Assembly (NCBI RefSeq): GCF_947301925.1
Contig: NZ_CAMYUE010000011.1
Location: forward strand, 1-64,000
DNA length: 64,000 bases
Direction: 5' to 3'
DNA from: an uncultured Ruminococcus sp.
Lineage (GTDB): Bacteria > Bacillota > Clostridia > Oscillospirales > Ruminococcaceae
Shown here: positions 36,026 through 44,125 of the stretch, in pieces
Layout: every line of letters begins with the position of its first letter
How positions within the stretch are numbered: position 1 is the first letter of the stretch
Position numbers and translations under genes: made by a program
The notes under the pieces: model-generated
What the model was told of the DNA's origin: nothing
What the model saw: the letters and a program-made list of their open reading frames with translations, nothing else
Databases searched by the model: none

Positions 36026-36619
36026 CTATATCAATCCCTTGCGTTTATATGCTATAAAAGACGATATAGGAATAAGCAGTCCTAAAATCAGAAATATCGA
36101 ACCGCCAAAAAAGATAGCTTTCGGCGATGAAGAACTTTTTTCCTCAAAAACAGGTATATACACATGTTCAGGATCAGCAGGGTCTACATATGTCTCAATA
36201 AGGTCGCCGATATTATAATGCCTGGTAGAATAACGCATTCCGTTTTTATGATATTCACGTCCCTGAAACTCATATTTCAAAACGGGTCTGTAATAAGTAT
36301 TTTCATGACTGTATCCATCCGAATCTTCTTCCTTTATTTTTTCGGTTTTTATCTCCTCAACAATGGAATTGACGCGCTGAGTACACTGCTGTTTTTTGAT
36401 ATTCAGCTCGTCGATACGCCTGAACCCGCTTTTGATTATAAAAATGCCTATGAGGATAATGGGCAGCGAGATAGCAATAGCAACCGACATCAAACACCCC
36501 ATGGCCTTTTTCCGATCGGGAGCCGACAGCTGCATTAACTGTTCAATTTCGTCCCTTTCATCAAGGTCCGCATTTCTGTAATTACTTTTTCCGAACTCTT
36601 TGTGATAGTTAAATCTCAT
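36026..36619 (-). CDS. DUF3592 membrane protein (copy 2)
   Basis: A 197-residue protein with a charged cytoplasmic N terminus, a membrane segment at about residues 42-64, the DUF3592 domain (TYYRPVLKYEFQGREY, then ETYVDPADPEHVYIP) and a second helix near the C terminus. The ATG at 36619 follows AGAGG by 9 nt. The function is unknown. Confidence 0.83.
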   Translation of the reverse strand: MRFNYHKEFGKSNYRNADLDERDEIEQLMQLSAPDRKKAMGCLMSVAIAISLPIILIGIFIIKSGFRRIDELNIKKQQCTQRVNSIVEEIKTEKIKEEDSDGYSHENTYYRPVLKYEFQGREYHKNGMRYSTRHYNIGDLIETYVDPADPEHVYIPVFEEKSSSSPKAIFFGGSIFLILGLLIPISSFIAYKRKGLI

Positions 36620-36624
36620 ATCAT

Positions 36625-37197
36625 TCAACCTCTGTAATCGTCGTTGGGATCGGTGTACTCCTCCTGAGAGCCGCCGTCGTATACAGGCTCATTCTTCTTC
36701 ATGCTCTTCAGTATCAAAACCGTCACTGCTATCACTATAATCAGTATCACCGCCGCAGGCACCAGAATCATCAGCAGCATGACCTTTGACATACCGCTCT
36801 GCGCCTTTCTGAAAGCTGTGGCGGAGTTGTAGGCAGGATCCCACATATTCCCCGGGAAGCTGGCCGAGATCATTATCTCCACCTTGTCTCCCTGATCATA
36901 CTTCTTGCGGATAGAGCCGATATCCGACGTCACACGGTATTTCTTCCCTTTGTATTCATACTCGTATACGGGAGTATACACGGTATTGCCGTCTTCGTCC
37001 TGACGGGTCAGGTTCTCGGCTATCTCTGCTTTTACAGTGATGTCGTGCGAACTGTTATCAATGACGGACATGGACTTGTCCGCAATATTGTTGAACAGAA
37101 CGAATGGTATTATAGCCAATGCTGTTCCAATTATTATCAGCACACTTATCACAGAGCATATTACTATTACAGTTTTTCTGCTGCTTTTATTGTTCAT
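36625..37197 (-). CDS. DUF3592 membrane protein (copy 3)
   Basis: A 190-residue relative of the two other copies: a membrane helix at about 11-33, the domain with YTPVYEYEYKGKKYRV and MISASFPGNMWDP, then a second helix. The second ATG (37197) is better spaced from GGGGGG than the first (37203). A short basic/acidic tail ends the protein. The function is unknown. Confidence 0.83.
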   Translation of the reverse strand: MNNKSSRKTVIVICSVISVLIIIGTALAIIPFVLFNNIADKSMSVIDNSSHDITVKAEIAENLTRQDEDGNTVYTPVYEYEYKGKKYRVTSDIGSIRKKYDQGDKVEIMISASFPGNMWDPAYNSATAFRKAQSGMSKVMLLMILVPAAVILIIVIAVTVLILKSMKKNEPVYDGGSQEEYTDPNDDYRG

Positions 37198-37265
37198 TTT
37201 CATTCCCCCCTGTAAAATCGTACTGCGCAGGAAATCCCTTTATCCTGCCGCAGCAGCTGCTTCAC

Positions 37266-38117
37266 TTATGAAAGCGCCAGCAGCATTTCCCTTATGATCT
37301 TGCAGGCTACCGCTGTGGAAACGCCGCTCTGGTCGTATACGGGACTGAGCTCGTTCACGTCGCAGCCCACTATATCCAGCTTGCTGCACACCAGAGTCAC
37401 AGCCTTTCTCAGCTCGTCAAATGTGACTCCCCCTGCCTCCGGAGTTCCCGTTCCGGGGAATACGGAGGGATCAAGGACGTCAAGATCAAGGGTGAAGTAT
37501 ACCTTCTTTCCCCTGAGCTTTTCCACGGTCTCCTCAAGGCCCTCAAAGCTGAATTTATGCATTTCCGTATGCTCGTCGGCGAAGCGGAACTCCTCGCGGT
37601 CGCCGCTTCTGATACCGAACTGGAATATATGTCCGTCGCCCACAAGCCCGTGGCAGCGTCTCAGTACGCAGGCATGGGACAGCTGCTGACCGAGATAGTC
37701 GTCCCTGAGATCGGCGTGAGCGTCGAAGTGTACGATGTACAGCTCCTCATACTTATCCTTTACAGCCATGACAGAGCCGAGGGTCACAAGATGCTCGCCG
37801 CCTATCATGAAGGGCAGCTTGCCGTCGGACAGTATCTGAGCGGCGCGGCCCGAGATATCGGCTATGGCTCCCCGGGTGTTTCCGAAGGGCAGCTCAAGGT
37901 CGCCGCTGTCGAAATAGCCGTAGTCCGTCATATCCTTGTTCTGATAGGGACTGTAGGTCTCTATGCCGAAGCTCTCGTTCCTGATAGCAGAGGGTGCGAA
38001 CCTGGTACCCGGACGGAAGCTGGTGGTGCCGTCAAAGCCTGCTCCGAAGAGGACTATCTTCGCGTCCTCATACTCGCTGTCACAGGCGATGAAGGTCTGT
38101 ATATTCTTATTCAACAT
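37266..38117 (-). CDS. speB: Agmatinase / ureohydrolase
   Basis: Hydrolyses agmatine to putrescine and urea. The 283-residue protein has all metal-binding blocks of the arginase fold: GGEHLVTLG, HFDAHADLRDD and LDLDVLDPSVFPGTGTPE. Context with arginine decarboxylase and spermidine synthase supports agmatine over arginine. The start overlaps the end of speE by 11 nt. Confidence 0.95.
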   Translation of the reverse strand: MLNKNIQTFIACDSEYEDAKIVLFGAGFDGTTSFRPGTRFAPSAIRNESFGIETYSPYQNKDMTDYGYFDSGDLELPFGNTRGAIADISGRAAQILSDGKLPFMIGGEHLVTLGSVMAVKDKYEELYIVHFDAHADLRDDYLGQQLSHACVLRRCHGLVGDGHIFQFGIRSGDREEFRFADEHTEMHKFSFEGLEETVEKLRGKKVYFTLDLDVLDPSVFPGTGTPEAGGVTFDELRKAVTLVCSKLDIVGCDVNELSPVYDQSGVSTAVACKIIREMLLALS

Positions 38118-38958
38118 CTCTGAGAAGCTCCTCTACATAACACGGCAGGGCAAAAGCTCCCGTATGGAGCCTCGGGTTGTAGTAGCGGGTCTTTATGCCC
38201 AGCATACTCCATTTTGTGCCGTTGTAATCGTTGGTGGGGTGGTATTTCTTTGACGCAAAGCCGAAAAGCCAGTGTCCCGACGGATAGGTGGGGATATGCG
38301 CCTGATAGACCTTGCTTATGGGGAAGCTCTCAACTATGCGCTTGTGGGAGCGCTGCATTGCAGCGGCGTCCTCGTCATAGAAGGGGCTTTCGTGCTGATT
38401 TACCATGATGCCGTCGTCCCGGAGCGCCTTGAAGCAGCTTCCGTAGAACTCCTTGGTGAAGAGTCCCTCGCCGGGGCCGAAGGGGTCGGTGGAATCTACG
38501 ATGATAACGTCGTACTGATCCTCGCAGCGGCGTATGAACTTGACGCCGTCCTCGTAGTACACATGGACTCTCGGATCGTCGAAGCGGCAGGCAGTAGTGG
38601 GCAGGAACTTCCTGCAAACCTCCACCACCAGCTCGTCTATCTCCACAAGGTCTATGCTCTCCACAGAGGGATAGCGTGTGAGCTCGCGGACGACTCCGCC
38701 GTCTCCTGCGCCGATAACAAGTATGTTCTTCGGGTTGGGATGTACGGCCATAGGCACATGGGTTATCATCTCGTGATATATGAACTCGTCCTTTTCCGTC
38801 AGCATCATATAGCCGTCAAGGGTGAGGAAGCGTCCGAATTCCTTTGAGTCGAACACGTCTATGCGCTGGAATTCGCTGTTTCCGCTGTAGAGCTGATGAT
38901 CGACCTTTATTGAAAACTTTACATTGGGAGTATGTCTCTCCGTGAACCATAATTCCAT
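38107..38958 (-). CDS. speE: Spermidine synthase
   Basis: Transfers an aminopropyl group from decarboxy-SAM to putrescine. The 283-residue protein shows the family blocks QRIDVFDSKEFGRFLTLDG, VIGAGDGGVVREL and DVIIVDSTDPFGPGEGLF. The ATG follows AGGAG. The decarboxy-SAM donor comes from the SpeD encoded at the head of the operon. Confidence 0.97.
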   Translation of the reverse strand: MELWFTERHTPNVKFSIKVDHQLYSGNSEFQRIDVFDSKEFGRFLTLDGYMMLTEKDEFIYHEMITHVPMAVHPNPKNILVIGAGDGGVVRELTRYPSVESIDLVEIDELVVEVCRKFLPTTACRFDDPRVHVYYEDGVKFIRRCEDQYDVIIVDSTDPFGPGEGLFTKEFYGSCFKALRDDGIMVNQHESPFYDEDAAAMQRSHKRIVESFPISKVYQAHIPTYPSGHWLFGFASKKYHPTNDYNGTKWSMLGIKTRYYNPRLHTGAFALPCYVEELLRDVE

Positions 38959-39001
38959 AATAGATCTCCTTTCAGGCCTTCAGCCTTCAGAAAACTGATA
39001 A

Positions 39002-39511
39002 TTACTTCCTGCCGGCAGGAGGGCCGCCTGCGGGAGGACCTGCTGCGCCGTTCTTCTTCATGACCAGTTTAAGATATACGGGTGTCGCTATGAGTATGAT
39101 GATATAAGCCACGATAAGGCTTATGATAAGCGATTTCACAAACATTACGCCAAAGGGCGGAAGATCTGCGTGACCGTTGCTCATCTTCATTGCCATCTTC
39201 CTTGCGAGAGCTATCATAGCAAGTGTGATAACAGGCGTGTAGATAAGGTCGGAGATAAGTGCGGAAATAAGATTTGCAGGGAGGCTGCGCTCCTTGAGGC
39301 CCATGGCCTTTACCGCTCCTGTCTCCAGCTTTCTCATGGGTATCACAAAGCCTATGATAAGGCTGATGATGGTGCTGACTGCAAAGCTTGCAAGAAATGC
39401 CACGGGCTTGAAGCCGCCCTCTGCTGTCAGATTGCCCATCAGCGAGAGAAAGAAGCTGAGCGTAACGCCCATAAGTATATTCATAGTGATCCCGATCTTC
39501 TTCATGTTCAT
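39002..39511 (-). CDS. Membrane protein, DUF2798-like
   Basis: A 169-residue protein with four membrane segments arranged as two similar pairs and a Gly/Pro tail (GPPAGGPPAG). It resembles DUF2798-type proteins only loosely. It lies between the arginine decarboxylase and spermidine synthase genes with gaps of 62 and 43 nt. Transport of a polyamine or amino acid is conceivable but unsupported. Confidence 0.75.
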   Translation of the reverse strand: MNMKKIGITMNILMGVTLSFFLSLMGNLTAEGGFKPVAFLASFAVSTIISLIIGFVIPMRKLETGAVKAMGLKERSLPANLISALISDLIYTPVITLAMIALARKMAMKMSNGHADLPPFGVMFVKSLIISLIVAYIIILIATPVYLKLVMKKNGAAGPPAGGPPAGRK

Positions 39512-39573
39512 GTTTTTAAACCTTCCTTAAATAAAAAAATATAGTGTTTGCAGAAATGATCCTGCGTTTTTTC

Positions 39574-41025
39574 TTAAAAGTCCAGAACGTTGAGCCTTTC
39601 GATGTTTATATCCTCGGTTCCCGTCATCTGGCAGCCCTTTTCCTTGGCATACTTTATGTATTCTATTATCTCCGCAGTGATGAGCTCTCCGGGGGCCAGT
39701 ATGGGTATACCGGGAGGATAGCACATTACGAACTCGCTGCACACCTCTCCTGCCGCCTCATCAAGGGGCAGGGAGCGCTTCTCGGCGTAGAATGCCTTAC
39801 GCGGAGTCTCCGCTATCACGGGGCTGATGTACTCCTGTGTCAGCATATCCGCACCGCTCTTTCCGAAGCGGCGCTTTATCTCGGCAAGAGCGCTTATAAG
39901 CCGCTCGATATCCCGCTTTCTGTCGCCTACGGAGATATAGGCCAGTACGTTGCCGATATCGCCGAACTCTATCTGTATATCGTACTCGTCGCGGAGGAGG
40001 TCATAGACCTCTATTCCTGCAAGCCCGATAGGCAGGGTGTATATACTCAGCTTCGACACGTCAAAGTCGTAGATACTGTCGCCGTTGACCAGCTCCTTGG
40101 AATAGGCATAATATCCGCCTATCTCGTTTATCTCGGAGCGGGCGTACTCAGCCATCTCCACGGTCTGGGCGAATATCTCCCTGCCGCCCAGGGCAAGACG
40201 CTTTCTCGATATATCCAGACTTGACAGCAGCAGATACGAGGCGCTGGTGGTCTGGGTCAGATTTATCACCTGACGCATATAATCAGCGTTGATGGCCTTT
40301 CCCAGAAGCAGGAATGAGCTCTGTGTAAGGCTTCCTCCCGACTTGTGCATACTTACCGAGGCGCAGTCCGCCCCTGCCGCCATGGCAGTCACGGGGAAGT
40401 TATCGCCGAAGTAGAAGTGTGTGCCGTGAGCCTCGTCCACAAGCACCAGCATACCGTGGGCGTGAGCAAGCTCCGTTATCCTTTTCAGGTCGGAGCATAT
40501 GCCGTAGTATGTGGGATTGTTGACCATTATGGCCTTGGCGTCGGGATTGTCCAGTATAGCCTGTTCCACCTGAGCCACGGACATACCCAGTGCTATGCCC
40601 AGCTTGCGGTTCACGTCGGGATTGACGTATACGGGAACGGCTCCCGTTATGATAAGAGCGTTGATAGCGCTCCTGTGGACGTTTCTGGGCATGATTATCT
40701 TGTCGCCCTCCTTGCAGGCGTACATTATCATGCTCTGTACCGCAGAGGTGGTGCCTCCCACCATGAAGAAGGCATTTGCGGCGCCGAAGGCCTCCGCAGC
40801 CAGCTCCTCCGCGTCCTTGATGACGGATACGGGGTGGCAGAGGTTGTCCAGGGGCTTCATGGAATTGACGTCAACGTTCATGCAGTCCTCGCCGAGAAAC
40901 TCGGTGAGCTCCATGTTGCCCCGTCCCCTTTTATGTCCCGGGACGTCAAAGGGAACTACCCTCATGCGGCGGAATCTTCTCAGTGCTTCATATATGGGCG
41001 CACTGGTCTGGGAAAGGTCAGCCAT
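39574..41025 (-). CDS. speA: Arginine (Orn/Lys/Arg family) decarboxylase
   Basis: A 483-residue fold-type I PLP decarboxylase of the short Gram-positive form. Visible motifs: FDVPGHKRG near the N terminus, VDEAHGTHF, and [13 protein letters not shown] with the PLP Lys228. Substrate specificity in this family cannot be read from sequence; the agmatinase in the same operon makes arginine the likeliest. The start overlaps the speD end by 8 nt. Confidence 0.93.
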   Translation of the reverse strand: MADLSQTSAPIYEALRRFRRMRVVPFDVPGHKRGRGNMELTEFLGEDCMNVDVNSMKPLDNLCHPVSVIKDAEELAAEAFGAANAFFMVGGTTSAVQSMIMYACKEGDKIIMPRNVHRSAINALIITGAVPVYVNPDVNRKLGIALGMSVAQVEQAILDNPDAKAIMVNNPTYYGICSDLKRITELAHAHGMLVLVDEAHGTHFYFGDNFPVTAMAAGADCASVSMHKSGGSLTQSSFLLLGKAINADYMRQVINLTQTTSASYLLLSSLDISRKRLALGGREIFAQTVEMAEYARSEINEIGGYYAYSKELVNGDSIYDFDVSKLSIYTLPIGLAGIEVYDLLRDEYDIQIEFGDIGNVLAYISVGDRKRDIERLISALAEIKRRFGKSGADMLTQEYISPVIAETPRKAFYAEKRSLPLDEAAGEVCSEFVMCYPPGIPILAPGELITAEIIEYIKYAKEKGCQMTGTEDINIERLNVLDF

Positions 41026-41788
41026 TTCCGAACACGTTCCTTCCGCTGAATATTTCTATCATCTCCCGCTGCAGGGCGTTGGTTATCTCAAGCCTGCGCC
41101 GCGGCGGGAGCTCGTTCACATCTGTGTTGAACAGGTAATTCTGAAGGTCAAGCTCCTTTATGAGCATCTTTGTATGGAACATATTCGCCTGATAGACGTT
41201 TATGTCCACGGCGTCGTACTTATCCAGTATCTTGTCGTCGATGTAGTTCTGTATGGAGGTGATATCGTGGTCGATGAAGAGCTTTTCGCCGCTGAGATTG
41301 CGGGTAAAGCCCCTTACCCTGTAATCCATGGTGATGATATCGGAATCGAAGCTTCCGATGAGGTAATCGAGAGCTGTCAGCGGAGTTATCTTTCCGCAGG
41401 TGGCAACGTCGATATCCACACGGAAGGTGGCGATGCTGGTATCGGGATGGAACTCGGGGTAGGTGTGTACGGTGACATGGCTCTTGTCAAGGTGAGCCAC
41501 GGTCTCGCTGCCGCCTGCGGGCACCATAGTATCGTCCGCGATAAGGAAGGTAGCGGAGGCTCCCTGGGGATCGTAGTCCTGACGGGACATACTCAGCACC
41601 TGTGCGCCTATCATCTCCGTGACATGGGTCATGATATCGGTTATACGCTCGGAGTTGTACTGCTCGTCGACATAGGCGATGTACTCCTGCTGCGAGCGTG
41701 CCGTCTTGGCATAACAGACATCGTATATATTGAAGCTCAGAGACTTCGTAAGGTTATTGAATCCGTAGAGTTTAAGCTTATTCTCCAT
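41018..41788 (-). CDS. speD: S-adenosylmethionine decarboxylase proenzyme, bacterial class 1A
   Basis: Provides decarboxy-SAM for SpeE. At 256 residues it is the long, E. coli-like class. Self-cleavage should occur at Lys102-Ser103 in [13 protein letters not shown], where the serine becomes the pyruvoyl cofactor. It is the first gene of the polyamine operon. Its ribosome site (GAAGGTG) lies immediately after a strong terminator hairpin, so expression must depend on read-through. Confidence 0.96.
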   Translation of the reverse strand: MENKLKLYGFNNLTKSLSFNIYDVCYAKTARSQQEYIAYVDEQYNSERITDIMTHVTEMIGAQVLSMSRQDYDPQGASATFLIADDTMVPAGGSETVAHLDKSHVTVHTYPEFHPDTSIATFRVDIDVATCGKITPLTALDYLIGSFDSDIITMDYRVRGFTRNLSGEKLFIDHDITSIQNYIDDKILDKYDAVDINVYQANMFHTKMLIKELDLQNYLFNTDVNELPPRRRLEITNALQREMIEIFSGRNVFGNG

Positions 41789-41806
41789 AAAACCACACCT
41801 TCAAAC

Positions 41807-41846
41807 AAAAAATGCACACAAAGGCCTTATCAGCCGTTGTGTGCAT
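41807..41846 (-). terminator. Terminator/attenuator directly upstream of speD
   Basis: On the minus strand ATGCACACAA (41846-41837) and TTGTGTGCAT (41821-41812) form a 10-bp stem with a 15-nt loop, followed by TTTTTTG. It ends only about 20 nt before the speD start codon. Confidence 0.88.
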
Positions 41847-42113
41847 GAAATACCTATGCTTTCAGCGCAGAGACTTCACAAATGGTTTCAGAGTCTATAC
41901 AAGCAAGTACTACCTTTTACTACTCTTATTGACCTTTCACAAGCTGATGAGAACTTATAAAAACTTTATCGACATACAGTCGAATCAATAAGGCAACAGA
42001 AGTTGCCAGCCGAATTATCGGCGGTCGGCATTTGACCCGGCTGTCCGTATGGCCTCAACTCCGAAGGGAGTGGTCAATAGTCTTGCTCTGAAACCGAAGC
42101 TTCTTTTGCAATT
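41847..42113 (-). ncRNA. Highly structured leader or non-coding RNA ahead of speD
   Basis: Read on the minus strand, the RNA has a closing stem CTCTGAAACC/GGTTTCAGAG formed by plus-strand 42086-42095 and 41884-41893 (10 bp), an inner stem from 42072-42079 and 41927-41934 (8 bp), and local hairpins at 42058-42071, 41992-42007 and 41969-41983, plus a GCCGA/TCGGC hairpin near 42010-42030. There is no open reading frame of interest. It lies between a good promoter and a terminator, so it may be a riboswitch-like attenuator or an independent RNA. I could not match it to a known class. Confidence 0.6.
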
Positions 42114-42119
42114 CATTTT

Positions 42120-42148
42120 ATTTTATCATGTTTTGCCTGTTTTGTCAA
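42120..42148 (-). promoter_or_regulatory. Promoter of the speD leader RNA and polyamine operon
   Basis: On the minus strand TTGACA (42143-42148), 17-nt spacer, TAAAAT (42120-42125). Transcription should start near 42113. Confidence 0.78.
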
Positions 42149-42184
42149 TACTTGACACATATATTATTGAAATATACCGTCATC

Positions 42185-44092
42185 TCAGTTATCCCTGAGC
42201 TTTCTCCTGCGTACCTTGTCGGCGTACATCATCTCGTCGGCGATATCAATGTATTTTTCCAGCTCAGTGCCCTCATCTGGTACGCCCAGATAATATCCGA
42301 GACTCAGGCCTGCCTCGTACTTCTTTCCCGAACCGGCGTTATATCTGTCAAAGTAGCTGCGGACATACTCCATATGCTCGGTTATCTGCTCGTCGGAGTA
42401 ATCTCCGCAGCCTATTATTGCGAACTCGTCTCCGCCTATACGGGCGCAGACTTCATTGAGCTCGCAGCTGCTCTGAAGAGCGTTTGCAGCCACGGTTATG
42501 GCGTTATCGCCCTCGATATGGCCGAAATTATCGTTTATCATCTTCAGCTGATCCAGATCGGCCATCATCACGAACAGGGGCCTTCTCTCGTCCCTTGCCC
42601 TTACGAAGATGCTCTCGGACAGCCTGTTGAAGCCCTTTCTGTTGTAGATACCCGTCAGGGTGTCACGGATAGAGCTCATGAATATCCTCTGGTTTATGCT
42701 GGTGAGCTTGGTACGCACGCGGAGAAATTCCAGTGATATGCTGATATTCCTGTTCCACTGGGCGAATATGCTGCTCACCGCCTTGCGGACATCGCTGAAC
42801 CTGAACACGGAATATCCGAAGCAGCGGTCCATGAAGTGTACGGGCAGCAGGAAGTACATGGAGGGCTCGCCGCAGATATCCTCTGTGAAATCGGGGAGGA
42901 TATCCTCCGAGGGGAATTCCCTTATGGGGAACTCCGCGCGACCGTCCGCATATATGAAACGCGCTTCCATGGTTGGCGCATAGCCCTCGCGGATATAGTC
43001 ATTGTCCTCTTCCTCCACGTTGTCCCAGTTCTTGCACAGGCACAGCATATAGGTATCGAGGCCGTTTATGGTATATATGAAGCCGTTGAGCTTGCGGAGC
43101 AGCCCGTCAAGGTTCTTCTCCTCCATAAGCCTTTCGAGCATACCGCTTCTGTTGTAGTAATTGTCATAACGTTCGGTCCTGTTGTGGTAGTCCTCGCGCT
43201 TTGCAAGGGCGTAGCTGACATTGCTGCCGCAGCCGCAGCTCTTGGCGAAGACCAGCTCGCCGCTGCCGAGGGCAGGAACTATCTCAGCCTCCTCGCCTGT
43301 TATCATGGAGTGGAGTCTGCATACTGCTCTTGCACCCATTCTGCCGTTGGCGGGACTTATAGTTGCCAGCGACGGTATCTCCATGACAGCCTCATGAGCG
43401 GCGTCATAGCCCGTTATCTTCAGCTGCTGCGGCACCTTTATGCCGCCCTTTACCGCTGAATCGCAGAGATGTCTTGCCATGACGTCATTTGCACAGACCA
43501 CTGCGTCCGGAAGCTCTCTGGTGCCGTCTATGAAGGCCTTGGCCAGCTTCTGTGAGTCTATCTTCCAGAAATCGCCGTAGACTATATCATCGTCCCTTAC
43601 TTCAAGACCGTGTCTCTCCATAGAGGCTCTGTAGCCCTTCAGCCTTGACATGGCGGGAGTATTCCCCTCGGGGCCTGTCAGGCACATGATATGCCTGCAC
43701 CCGTGCTTCTCGATGAGATGATCTGTCATATCCGCAAAGAGCCTGGTATCCTCGGCATAGATGCTCTCGCAGAAATCAAGGTCGTAATCCACTGCCACCA
43801 CAGGTATATCCCATTCCGAGAACACCTTGCGGAACTTCTCCACAAGGTTCTGGCTGGCGATATTACCTGCCATGAGGATAACTCCGTCGATGACGTTCTT
43901 GCGTATGAGGGTGAAGATATTCTCCTCACCCTGCTGTATAAGGCTTCCGCTGTCCATATTGAAGGCCAGCAGAAAGGTTACGGCGTCATAGCCGAGGGCT
44001 CTGCACTGTTCGGAAATGCCCGTGAATATATCGTTCATGTAATCATTGAAAACATCTGCCGCCACAACGGCTATGGTCCTGCGTTTCTTCAC
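42185..44092 (-). CDS. LacI-type sensor domain - GGDEF diguanylate cyclase
   Basis: A 635-residue cytosolic protein with no DNA-binding domain. Residues 1-275 are a periplasmic-binding-protein-like sensor domain of LacI type (TIAVVAADVFNDYMNDIF, DGVILMAGNI, PDAVVCANDVMA). A middle domain with a CGCG motif follows, then a GGDEF domain about 465-630 with an intact RIGGDEFAIIG. The RxxD inhibitory site before GGDEF is absent (ELNE instead). It should make cyclic-di-GMP in response to a small ligand, probably a sugar. It is the last gene of the era-recO-mutS2 operon. GTG at 44092 follows GGAAGGGGG. A paralogue with AraC output is at 59613. Confidence 0.9.
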   Translation of the reverse strand: MKKRRTIAVVAADVFNDYMNDIFTGISEQCRALGYDAVTFLLAFNMDSGSLIQQGEENIFTLIRKNVIDGVILMAGNIASQNLVEKFRKVFSEWDIPVVAVDYDLDFCESIYAEDTRLFADMTDHLIEKHGCRHIMCLTGPEGNTPAMSRLKGYRASMERHGLEVRDDDIVYGDFWKIDSQKLAKAFIDGTRELPDAVVCANDVMARHLCDSAVKGGIKVPQQLKITGYDAAHEAVMEIPSLATISPANGRMGARAVCRLHSMITGEEAEIVPALGSGELVFAKSCGCGSNVSYALAKREDYHNRTERYDNYYNRSGMLERLMEEKNLDGLLRKLNGFIYTINGLDTYMLCLCKNWDNVEEEDNDYIREGYAPTMEARFIYADGRAEFPIREFPSEDILPDFTEDICGEPSMYFLLPVHFMDRCFGYSVFRFSDVRKAVSSIFAQWNRNISISLEFLRVRTKLTSINQRIFMSSIRDTLTGIYNRKGFNRLSESIFVRARDERRPLFVMMADLDQLKMINDNFGHIEGDNAITVAANALQSSCELNEVCARIGGDEFAIIGCGDYSDEQITEHMEYVRSYFDRYNAGSGKKYEAGLSLGYYLGVPDEGTELEKYIDIADEMMYADKVRRRKLRDN

Positions 44093-44125
44093 TGTGCGCC
44101 CCCTTCCGCCGCACTGAGCGGCCTG

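Noticed and set aside
38272..38847. Long open frames antisense to speE, speB, speA and speD
   Set aside because: They mirror conserved enzyme genes, lack ribosome sites and have no protein-like composition of their own.
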